5,602 nt of DNA, taken from assembly GCA_021772295.1 (NCBI GenBank), contig JAJFMG010000120.1:1-5602 (forward strand), read 5' to 3'. The DNA is from Chlamydiota bacterium. GTDB lineage: Bacteria; Chlamydiota; Chlamydiia; Chlamydiales; Simkaniaceae. Of this stretch, positions 1-5,602 are shown in pieces (within the stretch, counting starts at the first letter, position 1; each line of letters begins with the position of its first letter). The notes under the pieces are model-generated. The model was not told the DNA's origin and did not search any database. It was given only the letters and a program-made list of their open reading frames with translations. Made by a program: the position numbers and the translations under genes.

Positions 1-202
1 GAAAAAAGAAGGAGTGACTGTTTTACTTACAACGCACTATCTAGATGAAGCCGAAGCTCTATGCGATCGAGTATGTATCATTGATCATGGTGAAATGAAA
101 ACATTGGATACTCCTAAAAACTTAATGAATTCATGGAAACACAGCTCTTTAGAAGATGTATTTTTATCCCTAATTGATCAGAAGGAGATGCCAAGTGAGT
201 AG
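1..202 (+). CDS. ABC transporter ATP-binding subunit, C-terminal end (partial)
   Basis: Only the last 66 complete codons are present, read from base 2 to the TAG at 200-202; the start lies outside the window. The product would be the cytoplasmic ATPase of an ABC exporter that powers the membrane protein encoded next. The fragment begins just before the H-loop (switch) region. TTHYLDEAEALCDRV is the classic sequence of drug- and polysaccharide-type exporter ATPases, with the switch histidine in TTH. IIDHGEM follows, and the fragment then ends with the usual C-terminal LEDVFLSL element of the CcmA/DrrA-like class. Walker A, Walker B and the signature motif are upstream and cannot be checked. 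The end of the gene overlaps the permease gene by 8 bases, which supports a two-component exporter. Its substrate cannot be told from this piece. Confidence 0.93.
   Translation, partial: KKEGVTVLLTTHYLDEAEALCDRVCIIDHGEMKTLDTPKNLMNSWKHSSLEDVFLSLIDQKEMPSE
182..187 (+). promoter_or_regulatory. Ribosome binding site deciding the permease start
   Basis: AAGGAG sits 7 bases before the GTG at 195, inside the last codons of the ATPase gene. This favours GTG 195 over the in-frame TTG at 174, which lies upstream of this site. Confidence 0.8.
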
Positions 203-986
203 ATCTGTTTTTTCTTTTATATCTGTTCTGTATCAACTCATCCGAAGAGATTTTTATGTATTTATACATGAACTTCGAGGAAAATTCTTTGATACGAGTT
301 TTGTGCTTTTTACAAATATTTTAGTGTTTGGATATGTGTTTGAACATATCAACCATGACGCAGGGTTTGCATCTTTTATCTTTGTTGGGGCCATAGCGTC
401 CTTTGGTTTTTTTGAAATTGTTGGACGAGTAGCGACGCTTATTTCAGATATCAATGGGAATAAGGTCATTTCGTATCATTTAACGTTGCCTGTTCCATCT
501 AGCTATATTTTTATTAATATTGCCATTTCATGGGCAATATGCACTGCCATTCTTTCAGCCTGTTTGATCCCAGTTGGAAAACTTTTGCTTTTTAATCAGT
601 TTAGCCTTTTGGGCATATCCTTTGTGAAATTTGTTCCTTTTTTCTTGGTTACCAATCTATTTTTTGGATTCTTTTCTCTATGGCTTTCGAGTGTCATTAA
701 AGATGCAAGTAACCTCGGATCCCTTTGGATGAGAGTCATTAATCCACTATTTATGTTTAGTGGTTATTTCTATACCTGGAAGAGTTTATATGGGATTTCA
801 AAAGTATCTGCGATTCTAAATTTAGTAAATCCACTTCTATATATTATGGAAGGAATGAGATCTGCGATGCTTGGACCAAAAGGATATCTTCCTTACTCCG
901 TATGTATTATAGTGGTTTCTTTATTTACGGTTGTATTTGGCTATGATGCGATCAAAAGAATGAAGAAAAGACTCGATTGCGTTTAA
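195..986 (+). CDS. ABC-2 type exporter permease
   Basis: This is a 263-residue integral membrane protein, the typical length for ABC-2 permeases, and it would form the export channel with the preceding ATPase. GTG 195 is chosen because of the AAGGAG 7 bases upstream; a longer TTG reading from 174 is possible but lacks a site. After a cytoplasmic N-terminus ending in basic residues (about 1-33), hydrophobic segments appear at about 34-54, 58-77, 106-126, 140-163, 180-193 and 232-250. The family-typical NPLLYIMEGMR lies at 212-222, between the fifth segment and the last, matching the conserved NPL-Y--E-(L/M)R element of ABC-2 proteins. The C-terminus is short and basic (KRMKKRLDCV). The 8-base overlap with the ATPase gene implies translational coupling. 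The stop TAA overlaps the stop of the convergent nadA. The exported substrate (lipid, polysaccharide or drug) cannot be inferred. Confidence 0.9.
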   Translation: MSRSVFSFISVLYQLIRRDFYVFIHELRGKFFDTSFVLFTNILVFGYVFEHINHDAGFASFIFVGAIASFGFFEIVGRVATLISDINGNKVISYHLTLPVPSSYIFINIAISWAICTAILSACLIPVGKLLLFNQFSLLGISFVKFVPFFLVTNLFFGFFSLWLSSVIKDASNLGSLWMRVINPLFMFSGYFYTWKSLYGISKVSAILNLVNPLLYIMEGMRSAMLGPKGYLPYSVCIIVVSLFTVVFGYDAIKRMKKRLDCV

Positions 987-2008
987 AGCTTTACATAGCG
1001 AAACATCTCATCGATGTTTCGTTTTGCAGCTTGCAAAAGAGTTGGATCAATATCTACAATCATATCAGATAATGGATCTTTTAAAGCTCGAAGTATATCG
1101 CTTAGACTATTTGATTTCATATACTTACACATCATACAAGAACCAATAATATCAAGCTCAGGGTTCTCGATTTGAAGTCTAGAGGTAATGCCACATTCGG
1201 TGAGTATGGCCATTGGAGTTGTTTGCTGTTTTGCAAAGGAAAGAATTTGAGATGTAGATCCTACCATGTCAGCTTTTGCTACAACATCCTCATCGCACTC
1301 GGGATGAACCAAGGTAAGCATAGTTGGATTTTCTTTTTTTAGAGCTTCTAACTCCGAGGCGCTAAATTCTTCATGCACGTAGCATGAGCCATCATAGAGT
1401 ACGATTTCTTTATGAACGCCCTTTTCTTTCATCTCATTAATCAGATTTTTTCCCATAAGCAAATCTGGAAGAAATACAATTTTATCGTTTTCAATTTTTT
1501 GAATAATCGAAAAGACATTGGAAGAGGTCACACAAACATCACAAACTGATTTGACAGCTGCAGTTGTGTTGATATAACAAACGAATGTATGGTTTGGATA
1601 TTTTTCTCTAAGAGCTAATACATCTTCCTTTGTGACACTATCTGCAAGGGAGCATCCACCATTTGGATTTGGATCTATTACAAGTTTGTTAGGATTTAAG
1701 ATTTTAGCTGTCTCCGCCATAAATCGGACTGCTGGAAAAACAATCGTTTTTGCATCTGTCTCCATTGCTTTTTTTGCGAGGAAATATGAATCACCTACAA
1801 AATCTGCAACTCCATAGATAATGTCAGGGTGTACGTAGGAATGAGCTAAAATTATAGCTTGTTTTTCCGTCTTAAGCGCGTTGATTTCATTAATGAGGGG
1901 AGAGATACTCTCACATCTTTGCAAAGTGTATTTACAAAGAGGATTATCCACTTTGATTTTGGAGAGTTTTTCAAAAAGTTCGTGCGGCGACATTTTTTGC
2001 TCATTCAT
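983..2008 (-). CDS. nadA: Quinolinate synthase NadA
   Basis: NadA condenses iminoaspartate with dihydroxyacetone phosphate to give quinolinate, the precursor of NAD; it is a cytoplasmic, oxygen-sensitive [4Fe-4S] enzyme. The 341-residue product has the usual length (E. coli about 347) and carries the family landmarks: AHSY (55-58, catalytic His56 and Tyr58), DFVGDS (69-74), FMAETAKILNP (96-106), GCSLAD (118-123), YINT (145-148), TSS (161-163), YDGSCYVHEE (205-214), VHPE (234-237) and GSTSQ (250-254). Cluster ligands are inferred as Cys119, Cys209 and Cys294 (in CKYMK); Cys291 is an extra nearby cysteine. The first ATG is chosen because AAGGA at 2015-2019 precedes it by 6 bases; ATG codon 6 has no such site. 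The gene lies 9 bases after ruvX in the same operon. Its stop overlaps the convergent permease stop by 4 bases, and I see no terminator for it. nadB and nadC are not in the window. Confidence 0.96.
   Translation of the reverse strand: MNEQKMSPHELFEKLSKIKVDNPLCKYTLQRCESISPLINEINALKTEKQAIILAHSYVHPDIIYGVADFVGDSYFLAKKAMETDAKTIVFPAVRFMAETAKILNPNKLVIDPNPNGGCSLADSVTKEDVLALREKYPNHTFVCYINTTAAVKSVCDVCVTSSNVFSIIQKIENDKIVFLPDLLMGKNLINEMKEKGVHKEIVLYDGSCYVHEEFSASELEALKKENPTMLTLVHPECDEDVVAKADMVGSTSQILSFAKQQTTPMAILTECGITSRLQIENPELDIIGSCMMCKYMKSNSLSDILRALKDPLSDMIVDIDPTLLQAAKRNIDEMFRYVKL
997..1025 (+). terminator. Rho-independent terminator-like hairpin inside nadA
   Basis: CGAAACATC (999-1007) and GATGTTTCG (1013-1021) form a perfect 9-bp stem with a 5-base loop, followed directly by TTTT (1022-1025). 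A G-T and an A-T pair can extend the stem to 11 bp (997-1023). It begins 10 bases after the permease stop and is oriented for the exporter transcript. On the opposite strand no T-run follows the stem, so it should not stop nadA. The stem is only moderately GC-rich and the T tract is short, so its efficiency is uncertain. Confidence 0.65.
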
Positions 2009-2017
2009 ACAAAATCC

Positions 2018-2431
2018 TTAGTGCATATCGAGATAACTTTGTAATATCAAAGTAGCGCTTAATGTATCTACATTTTTTGCTCTTTTTTTTCGGTTCACAC
2101 CGCTATCGATCATAGAACGCTCTACTTGTTTGGAGGTGAGTCTCTCATCTAAGTAAGCAATTTCGATACCTGAAAGTTCTTTTAATTTTTCACCAAAAGC
2201 CTTAGCCATTTCTGACATAGGAGAATCATTTCCCGAAAGTTGCAGCGGAAGGCCAATCACAAATAGACTACATGTAAAATCTTTAATTTCCGCCAAAATA
2301 AGCGCAATCGTATCTTCCGATTTTTTCTGCGCTTTTATGGTAGCAAAAGGCGATGCGAGTATCTTACTCTCATCTGATCGAGAAAGTCCAATTCTTGCCA
2401 TCCCAAAATCTATTCCAATAATACGTCCCAT
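2018..2431 (-). CDS. ruvX: RuvX/YqgF Holliday junction resolvase-like nuclease
   Basis: This is an RNase H-fold nuclease of the YqgF family, linked to Holliday junction resolution and, in E. coli, to processing of the 16S rRNA precursor. The product is 137 residues, matching E. coli YqgF (138). Motifs in order are GIDFG (6-10, first catalytic Asp8), IGLPL (59-63), the YLDERLTS segment with Asp95 and Glu96, the basic NRKKRAKN run, and VDTLSATLILQSYLD, whose Asp122 is the last acidic catalytic residue. A longer reading from ATG 2491 adds 20 residues without family character and would start upstream of the predicted promoter. ATG 2431 is therefore preferred; AGGAG at 2435-2439 precedes it, although only 3 bases away. 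The gene is first in an operon with nadA, 9 bases downstream. The pairing looks like genomic convenience rather than shared function. Confidence 0.95.
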   Translation of the reverse strand: MGRIIGIDFGMARIGLSRSDESKILASPFATIKAQKKSEDTIALILAEIKDFTCSLFVIGLPLQLSGNDSPMSEMAKAFGEKLKELSGIEIAYLDERLTSKQVERSMIDSGVNRKKRAKNVDTLSATLILQSYLDMH

Positions 2432-2434
2432 ACA

Positions 2435-2439
2435 CTCCT
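2435..2439 (-). promoter_or_regulatory. Closely spaced ribosome binding site for ruvX
   Basis: AGGAG on the minus strand ends only 3 bases before the ATG at 2431, a shorter gap than the usual 5-9. No other in-frame start lies a better distance downstream, and the family alignment demands a start here. The site is probably used but may be inefficient. Confidence 0.55.
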
Positions 2440-2458
2440 GTTTTGAAGTTAAATACCT

Positions 2459-2487
2459 ATGATATTGCATATTAGATCTATTAGCAA
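2459..2487 (-). promoter_or_regulatory. Sigma70-like promoter of the ruvX-nadA operon
   Basis: On the minus strand TTGCTA (2482-2487) and TATCAT (2459-2464) are separated by exactly 17 bases, matching the consensus at 4 of 6 and 5 of 6 positions. Transcription would begin near 2452, giving a leader of about 20 bases before the ruvX ATG at 2431. This also argues against the longer ruvX reading from 2491. Confidence 0.6.
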
Positions 2488-2520
2488 GCATCTTGGTTTT
2501 CTAATATATCGCAATCGACA

Positions 2521-2548
2521 TAGAAATATTTAAAAATTATTTTATAAT
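2521..2548 (+). promoter_or_regulatory. Sigma70-like promoter of the DMT transporter gene
   Basis: A perfect -10 box, TATAAT, lies at 2543-2548 in an AT-rich tract. The best-spaced -35 is TAGAAA (2521-2526, 16-base spacer, 4 of 6 matches). TCGACA (2515-2520) is closer to consensus but 22 bases away. Transcription would start near 2555, leaving a leader of about 60 bases before ATG 2616 and excluding the upstream TTG at 2553 as a start. Confidence 0.6.
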
Positions 2549-2603
2549 AGTCTTGGTTATTGGGTGTATATTTGTTAAGAGAGGGTATAGCAAACAAATA
2601 AAT

Positions 2604-2608
2604 AAGGA
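2604..2608 (+). promoter_or_regulatory. Ribosome binding site deciding the transporter start
   Basis: AAGGA stands 7 bases before the ATG at 2616. The in-frame TTG at 2553 has no such site and lies at or before the predicted transcription start. Confidence 0.75.
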
Positions 2609-2615
2609 ACCACCA

Positions 2616-3539
2616 ATGCATGAGAAAACAAGGCCGCAGCTCGTATTAAAAAAAGCGATTCCCTATATTCTGCTTGGCTGTTTATTTACAAGTTTGCAGG
2701 CCCTTTTTGCCAAGCTTTTAGAAAATAGCATTTCCATTCCTTTTTTAGTGTTTTCTAGATGTTTGATTAATAGCGTTATTCTAACACTTTGGATTGTTTG
2801 TAGTAGATCTACGGTTTCATTCCGGACAATTTTGAGATCTAGAAACAAAAAATTGCTTCTTGCAAGAGGCTTATTTGGCACAATAGGAATTTATGGGTTC
2901 TACATTGCTTTGAAATTTATTTCTTTATCAAGCGCTATAGTACTTATGTATTCGATTCCAATTTTCGTTCCAATCGTTTCTAGAGTTTGGCTCAAAATTA
3001 AAATTTTTCCAAAGATCTATATTGGAATTGTGATCGCTTTTATCGGTATTGTTTTTATTTTAAGACCTGGAAGTGATGTATTTAATATCGGTGGGGTAAT
3101 TGCAATATTTGGTGCTATAATGGGGGCAATTGCAACATTGTGTATTAGAATGCTTCACTATGAAGAGCCAAAAGAGCGTATCTTAGCATATTATTTCTAT
3201 ATTGCACTGATGGTATCGACTATGGTGTTTATCTTTAGCGAAAAGACAATTCCAAAACTAAATGCAGAAATGATTATTTATCTACTGCTAGTTGGAATTT
3301 CATCTACACTGTTTGTTTTTTTCTTAACCCTTGCCACCAAATATGCACCTTCAAGACTTATCAGCCCCTTTCTTTATGCAAGTGTTATTTTCTCTATAGT
3401 GCCTGATGTATATATTTTTCATAAAAGGCCTTCGATTTATTTTATAATTGGGGTTCTTTTGACAATAGTTGGAACTATTTATCTTGTGAAAAATTACCCC
3501 AAAAATGATTTGGTTTACCATGAGAAAAAAAAGAAGTGA
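2616..3539 (+). CDS. EamA/DMT-family metabolite transporter
   Basis: This is an inner-membrane carrier of the drug/metabolite transporter superfamily, 307 residues long, the normal size for the ten-helix (two EamA repeat) type. Hydrophobic segments are seen at about 14-33, 41-62, 80-99, 104-124, 133-149, 157-178, 188-207, 219-240, 245-264 and 274-292. The first repeat contains FISLSSAIVLMYSIPIFVPI (101-120), and the matching part of the second is KYAPSRLISPFLYASVIFSI (242-261), both typical EamA helix motifs. The conserved FGE-P turn of many relatives appears here as FHKRP (268-272). A short basic tail (EKKKK) ends the protein. Known members in intracellular bacteria carry S-adenosylmethionine, amino acids or other host metabolites; specificity cannot be read from sequence. 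It lies 90 bases upstream of sdaA on the same strand with no terminator seen between, so a role in serine or threonine import is conceivable but unproven. Confidence 0.88.
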   Translation: MHEKTRPQLVLKKAIPYILLGCLFTSLQALFAKLLENSISIPFLVFSRCLINSVILTLWIVCSRSTVSFRTILRSRNKKLLLARGLFGTIGIYGFYIALKFISLSSAIVLMYSIPIFVPIVSRVWLKIKIFPKIYIGIVIAFIGIVFILRPGSDVFNIGGVIAIFGAIMGAIATLCIRMLHYEEPKERILAYYFYIALMVSTMVFIFSEKTIPKLNAEMIIYLLLVGISSTLFVFFLTLATKYAPSRLISPFLYASVIFSIVPDVYIFHKRPSIYFIIGVLLTIVGTIYLVKNYPKNDLVYHEKKKK

Positions 3540-3629
3540 ATTTCTAAAGTAATTTTATTCTTGCATGGAAATCCTAGAATCTAGTTGAATTCCCCCTTTA
3601 TTTTGTAAAAAAACTCAAAAAAAGAGCAT

Positions 3630-5063
3630 ATGGATGTAAGTGTTTTTGATTTGTTCTCAGTGGGTATTGGCCCATCTAGTTCTCATACTGTTGGACCCAT
3701 GAGAGCTGCCTATGCATTTATTGATCTTATTACAACAAATGGAAATCTGGCAAAAACAGATCAAATTCATATAGAATTATATGGATCTTTAGCGATGACA
3801 GGTGAAGGTCATGCTACTGATAAAGCGATTATTTTAGGTCTATGTGGTTACCTTCCGGAGAGTATTGATCCGGGTAAAATGGGAGCATACCTCTCTAAAA
3901 TTCGATCGAGCAAAGAAGTTTATTTGGGGGGAGGACATAAAATATCATTCGAAGAAGAAAGAGATCTCATTTTCCATAAAGGAAAAAGACTTCCCTTTCA
4001 TTCTAATGCAATGAAAATAACAGCGTTGGATGCATCGCATCGATACCTTTTTTCAGAAATTTACTATTCCCTAGGGGGTGGGTTTATTACTTCTCACACA
4101 GATCAAAAAAATGAAGAGAAGCAAGAAAGTAAATCTTTATTTCCTTACCCCTTTGAAACGGCATCTCAATTGTTACGTCATTGTAGAACAAATGGAATGA
4201 CAATAGCTGATGTCATGATGGCAAATGAGATTAGCTATCGATCTGAGGATGAAGTTAAACAGGAACTACTCCATATTTGGCATATCATGCAGTCTTGTGT
4301 AAAAAGAGGGTGCGAAACAGAAGGGGTTTTACCAGGAGGCCTTGATGTTAAACGAAGAGCGCCTTCCATGTATCAAAGACTTTCGAAAGTGGGGAAAGAC
4401 ATCGCGTCTGATCCCTCGCTTATTTTAGATTGGACATCTCTTTTTGCAATCGCAGTAAATGAAGAAAATGCAGCGGGTTCTCGGATTGTTACATCTCCCA
4501 CAAATGGGGCGTCAGGAGTCATTCCAGCAGTGCTTCATTATTACCAAAATTTTATTCCTGATTATGATGAAGATGGTGTCATTGAGTTTCTGCTTGTAGC
4601 TGGTGGAATTTGCGTGCTCTATAAAAAAAGAGCAACACTTTCTGCTGCAGAAGCGGGCTGTCAAGGAGAGGTTGGCGTTGCATGTTCTATGGCAGCTGCC
4701 GGTCTTTGTTCTGTTTTAGGAGGAACTGTTCATCAAATAGAGAACGCTGCAGAAATTGGAATGGAACACCATTTGGGACTTACTTGTGACCCCGTGGCAG
4801 GTCTTGTGCAAATCCCGTGTATTGAGAGAAATACAATGGGAGCTGTCCACGCCATTACATCAGCAAAGCTTGCTTTGATGGGAGATGGTACACATAAAGT
4901 GACTCTCGATGAGGTGATACAATCAATGTATCAAACGGGTAAAGATATGCATCACAAATATAAAGAGACAAGTGAAGGAGGGCTTGCAAAATTCGTGCAA
5001 AAGAAATCCTTGATAAATGCAGATACGATCCCGTATGTTTCCAATCTTAGCCCCAAGTGTTAG
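3630..5063 (+). CDS. sdaA: L-serine ammonia-lyase (iron-sulfur serine dehydratase), single chain
   Basis: SdaA deaminates L-serine to pyruvate and ammonia in the cytoplasm with a [4Fe-4S] cluster and no PLP. The 477-residue protein fuses the beta domain (about 1-155, opening with [20 protein letters not shown]) to the alpha domain (about 180-455, with [12 protein letters not shown] at 289-300). Cluster ligands are inferred as Cys344 (AGCQGE), Cys386 (TCDPVAG) and Cys397 (IPCIERN). Their spacing of 42 and 11 matches Cys343/385/396 of the Legionella enzyme as I recall it. The final residue, Cys477, recalls the C-terminal cysteine of that enzyme, which binds the cluster. However, the tail after SEGGLA is about 20 residues longer than usual. 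ATG 3630 is the only start that keeps the conserved N-terminus; its ribosome binding site is poor (AAGAG, 3 bases away). The 90 bases upstream hold no clear promoter or terminator. The gene is coupled to pfp downstream. Confidence 0.96.
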   Translation: MDVSVFDLFSVGIGPSSSHTVGPMRAAYAFIDLITTNGNLAKTDQIHIELYGSLAMTGEGHATDKAIILGLCGYLPESIDPGKMGAYLSKIRSSKEVYLGGGHKISFEEERDLIFHKGKRLPFHSNAMKITALDASHRYLFSEIYYSLGGGFITSHTDQKNEEKQESKSLFPYPFETASQLLRHCRTNGMTIADVMMANEISYRSEDEVKQELLHIWHIMQSCVKRGCETEGVLPGGLDVKRRAPSMYQRLSKVGKDIASDPSLILDWTSLFAIAVNEENAAGSRIVTSPTNGASGVIPAVLHYYQNFIPDYDEDGVIEFLLVAGGICVLYKKRATLSAAEAGCQGEVGVACSMAAAGLCSVLGGTVHQIENAAEIGMEHHLGLTCDPVAGLVQIPCIERNTMGAVHAITSAKLALMGDGTHKVTLDEVIQSMYQTGKDMHHKYKETSEGGLAKFVQKKSLINADTIPYVSNLSPKC

Positions 5064-5066
5064 GAG
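5062..5066 (+). promoter_or_regulatory. Ribosome binding site of pfp overlapping the sdaA stop
   Basis: AGGAG begins at the second base of the sdaA TAG stop and lies 8 bases before the ATG at 5075. The arrangement leaves no room for a promoter and shows that the two genes share a transcript. Confidence 0.85.
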
Positions 5067-5074
5067 ACCTCCAT

Positions 5075-5602
5075 ATGACAAGCAAGACTCTATTAGATGT
5101 AAGAAGAAAGTACACGCCTACTCTTGTGCCCATATTACAAGAGGTAAAGAAACTAAAATTTACTAGTCTAGATGTAAAAACGCATATTGAATCTTCCATT
5201 GCCGATTTGTTCCCTCATACTAAAGAAAATGCATTACTTGTAGGGTCAAGTGATCCTTCTTCTAAACCCTCTGTGTTACGAGTTGGTGTTGTTTTTTCAG
5301 GAGGGCAGGCAGCAGGTGGTCATAGCGTGATTGCTGGAATTTATGATTCTCTTTTTTCCTATCATAAAAATTCACATCTTTTGGGATTTTTAAATGGTCC
5401 AATTGGGATTATTGAAGGGGATACAATAGAGCTTACAAAAGAAAAAGTTGATCTCTATCGAAATGTAGGTGGATTTGATTTAATTGGATCTGGACGTGAT
5501 AAAATTGAATCAAAAGAGCAATTTGAAAAGTCACTAGCTGTTGTAAAAAAACATGATCTTGACGGTATTATTATTATAGGTGGTGATGATTCGAATACCA
5601 AT
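5075..5602 (+). CDS. pfp: Pyrophosphate-dependent phosphofructokinase, N-terminal part (partial)
   Basis: PFP (diphosphate-fructose-6-phosphate 1-phosphotransferase) reversibly phosphorylates fructose-6-phosphate with PPi in glycolysis or gluconeogenesis. The first 176 codons are present and open to the window edge; full members of this long class have about 550 residues. The N-terminal extension (1-67) before the first Rossmann-like strand is characteristic of the chlamydia/spirochaete/plant class rather than the 320-residue ATP enzymes. The phosphate-binding loop is VGVVFSGGQAAGGHSVIAG (70-88). The segment YRNVGGFDLIGSGRDKIE (128-145) follows, then IIIIGGDDSNTN (165-176). Asp171 in GGDDS, where ATP enzymes have glycine (GGDGS), is the known marker of PPi use. 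The loop reads QAAGGHS where relatives I recall have QAPGGHN. It is co-transcribed with sdaA, starting 11 bases after its stop. Confidence 0.93.
   Translation, partial: MTSKTLLDVRRKYTPTLVPILQEVKKLKFTSLDVKTHIESSIADLFPHTKENALLVGSSDPSSKPSVLRVGVVFSGGQAAGGHSVIAGIYDSLFSYHKNSHLLGFLNGPIGIIEGDTIELTKEKVDLYRNVGGFDLIGSGRDKIESKEQFEKSLAVVKKHDLDGIIIIGGDDSNTN

Noticed and set aside
174..194. Upstream TTG start for the permease, adding 7 residues
   Set aside because: The AAGGAG at 182-187 lies downstream of this TTG and is ideally spaced for GTG 195.
254..469. Open frames on the opposite strand or in other frames (254-469 minus, 1632-1817 plus, 1859-2044 plus, 2663-2881 minus)
   Set aside because: Each lies within a well-supported gene in another frame, and none shows a recognisable domain.
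2432..2491. Longer N-terminus of RuvX starting at ATG 2491
   Set aside because: The 20 extra residues do not resemble the family, and the predicted -10 and -35 boxes lie within them.
2553..2615. Longer N-terminus of the DMT transporter from TTG 2553
   Set aside because: It has no ribosome binding site, lies at or before the predicted transcription start, and ATG 2616 has a good AAGGA.
3540..3629. Promoter or terminator between the transporter and sdaA (TAGAAT at 3575-3580; CTAGAATCTAG at 3574-3584; AGAA/TTCT pairing near 3535)
   Set aside because: No -35 of quality stands 15-19 bases before TAGAAT. The inverted repeats have 4-base or AT-only arms without a following T-run, so neither signal is supported.
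201..3967. Seven AGATCT sites (201, 858, 2474, 2805, 2835, 3013, 3962), a few times more than base composition suggests
   Set aside because: The sites are scattered through unrelated coding and non-coding positions with no spacing or orientation pattern, and the excess is small in one short window.
1..5602. CRISPR arrays, tandem repeats, insertion sequences, tRNA genes, toxin-antitoxin pairs or a new defence system
   Set aside because: No direct-repeat arrays, transposase motifs, terminal inverted repeats, cloverleaf-like segments or unexplained gene-sized gaps were seen; known families account for nearly all of the window.

Overview
The window is a stretch of ordinary-looking bacterial housekeeping and metabolic genes at low GC (estimated by eye in the mid-30s percent). 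Its gene set and protein flavour suggest a host-associated or intracellular bacterium: a DMT-family metabolite carrier, a single-chain iron-sulfur serine dehydratase, and a long PPi-dependent phosphofructokinase of the chlamydia/spirochaete/plant type. A member of the Chlamydiota outside the genus Chlamydia is my best guess, held with modest confidence. No rRNA, tRNA, phylogenetic marker or database comparison was available to settle it.

Layout from left to right. (1) Bases 1-986, plus strand: the 3' end of an ABC exporter ATPase gene, followed by its ABC-2 type permease. The two overlap by 8 bases and are probably translationally coupled. (2) Bases 983-2431, minus strand: a two-gene operon ruvX-nadA (Holliday junction resolvase-like protein, then quinolinate synthase) with a convincing sigma70-like promoter at 2459-2487. 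nadA converges on the permease gene so tightly that the two stop codons overlap. A terminator-like hairpin for the exporter transcript lies inside the nadA coding sequence. (3) Bases 2432-2615: a divergent intergenic region carrying one promoter for each direction. (4) Bases 2616-5602, plus strand: a ten-helix EamA/DMT transporter, then sdaA (L-serine ammonia-lyase), then the first 176 codons of pfp, which runs off the window. The pfp ribosome binding site overlaps the sdaA stop, so these two genes are almost certainly co-transcribed.

How the genes may work together. SdaA turns serine into pyruvate and ammonia, and PFP interconverts fructose-6-phosphate and fructose-1,6-bisphosphate using pyrophosphate. 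Because PFP is reversible, the pair could feed host-derived serine into central carbon metabolism in either direction. The upstream DMT carrier might import the substrate, but its specificity cannot be read from sequence. NadA would make quinolinate for de novo NAD synthesis, yet no nadB or nadC is in view.

I found no mobile element, CRISPR array, toxin-antitoxin pair or candidate new defence system. The points most worth a second look are the extended but cysteine-terminated tail of SdaA, the terminator embedded in nadA, the sdaA-pfp coupling, and a variant glycine-rich motif in PFP.
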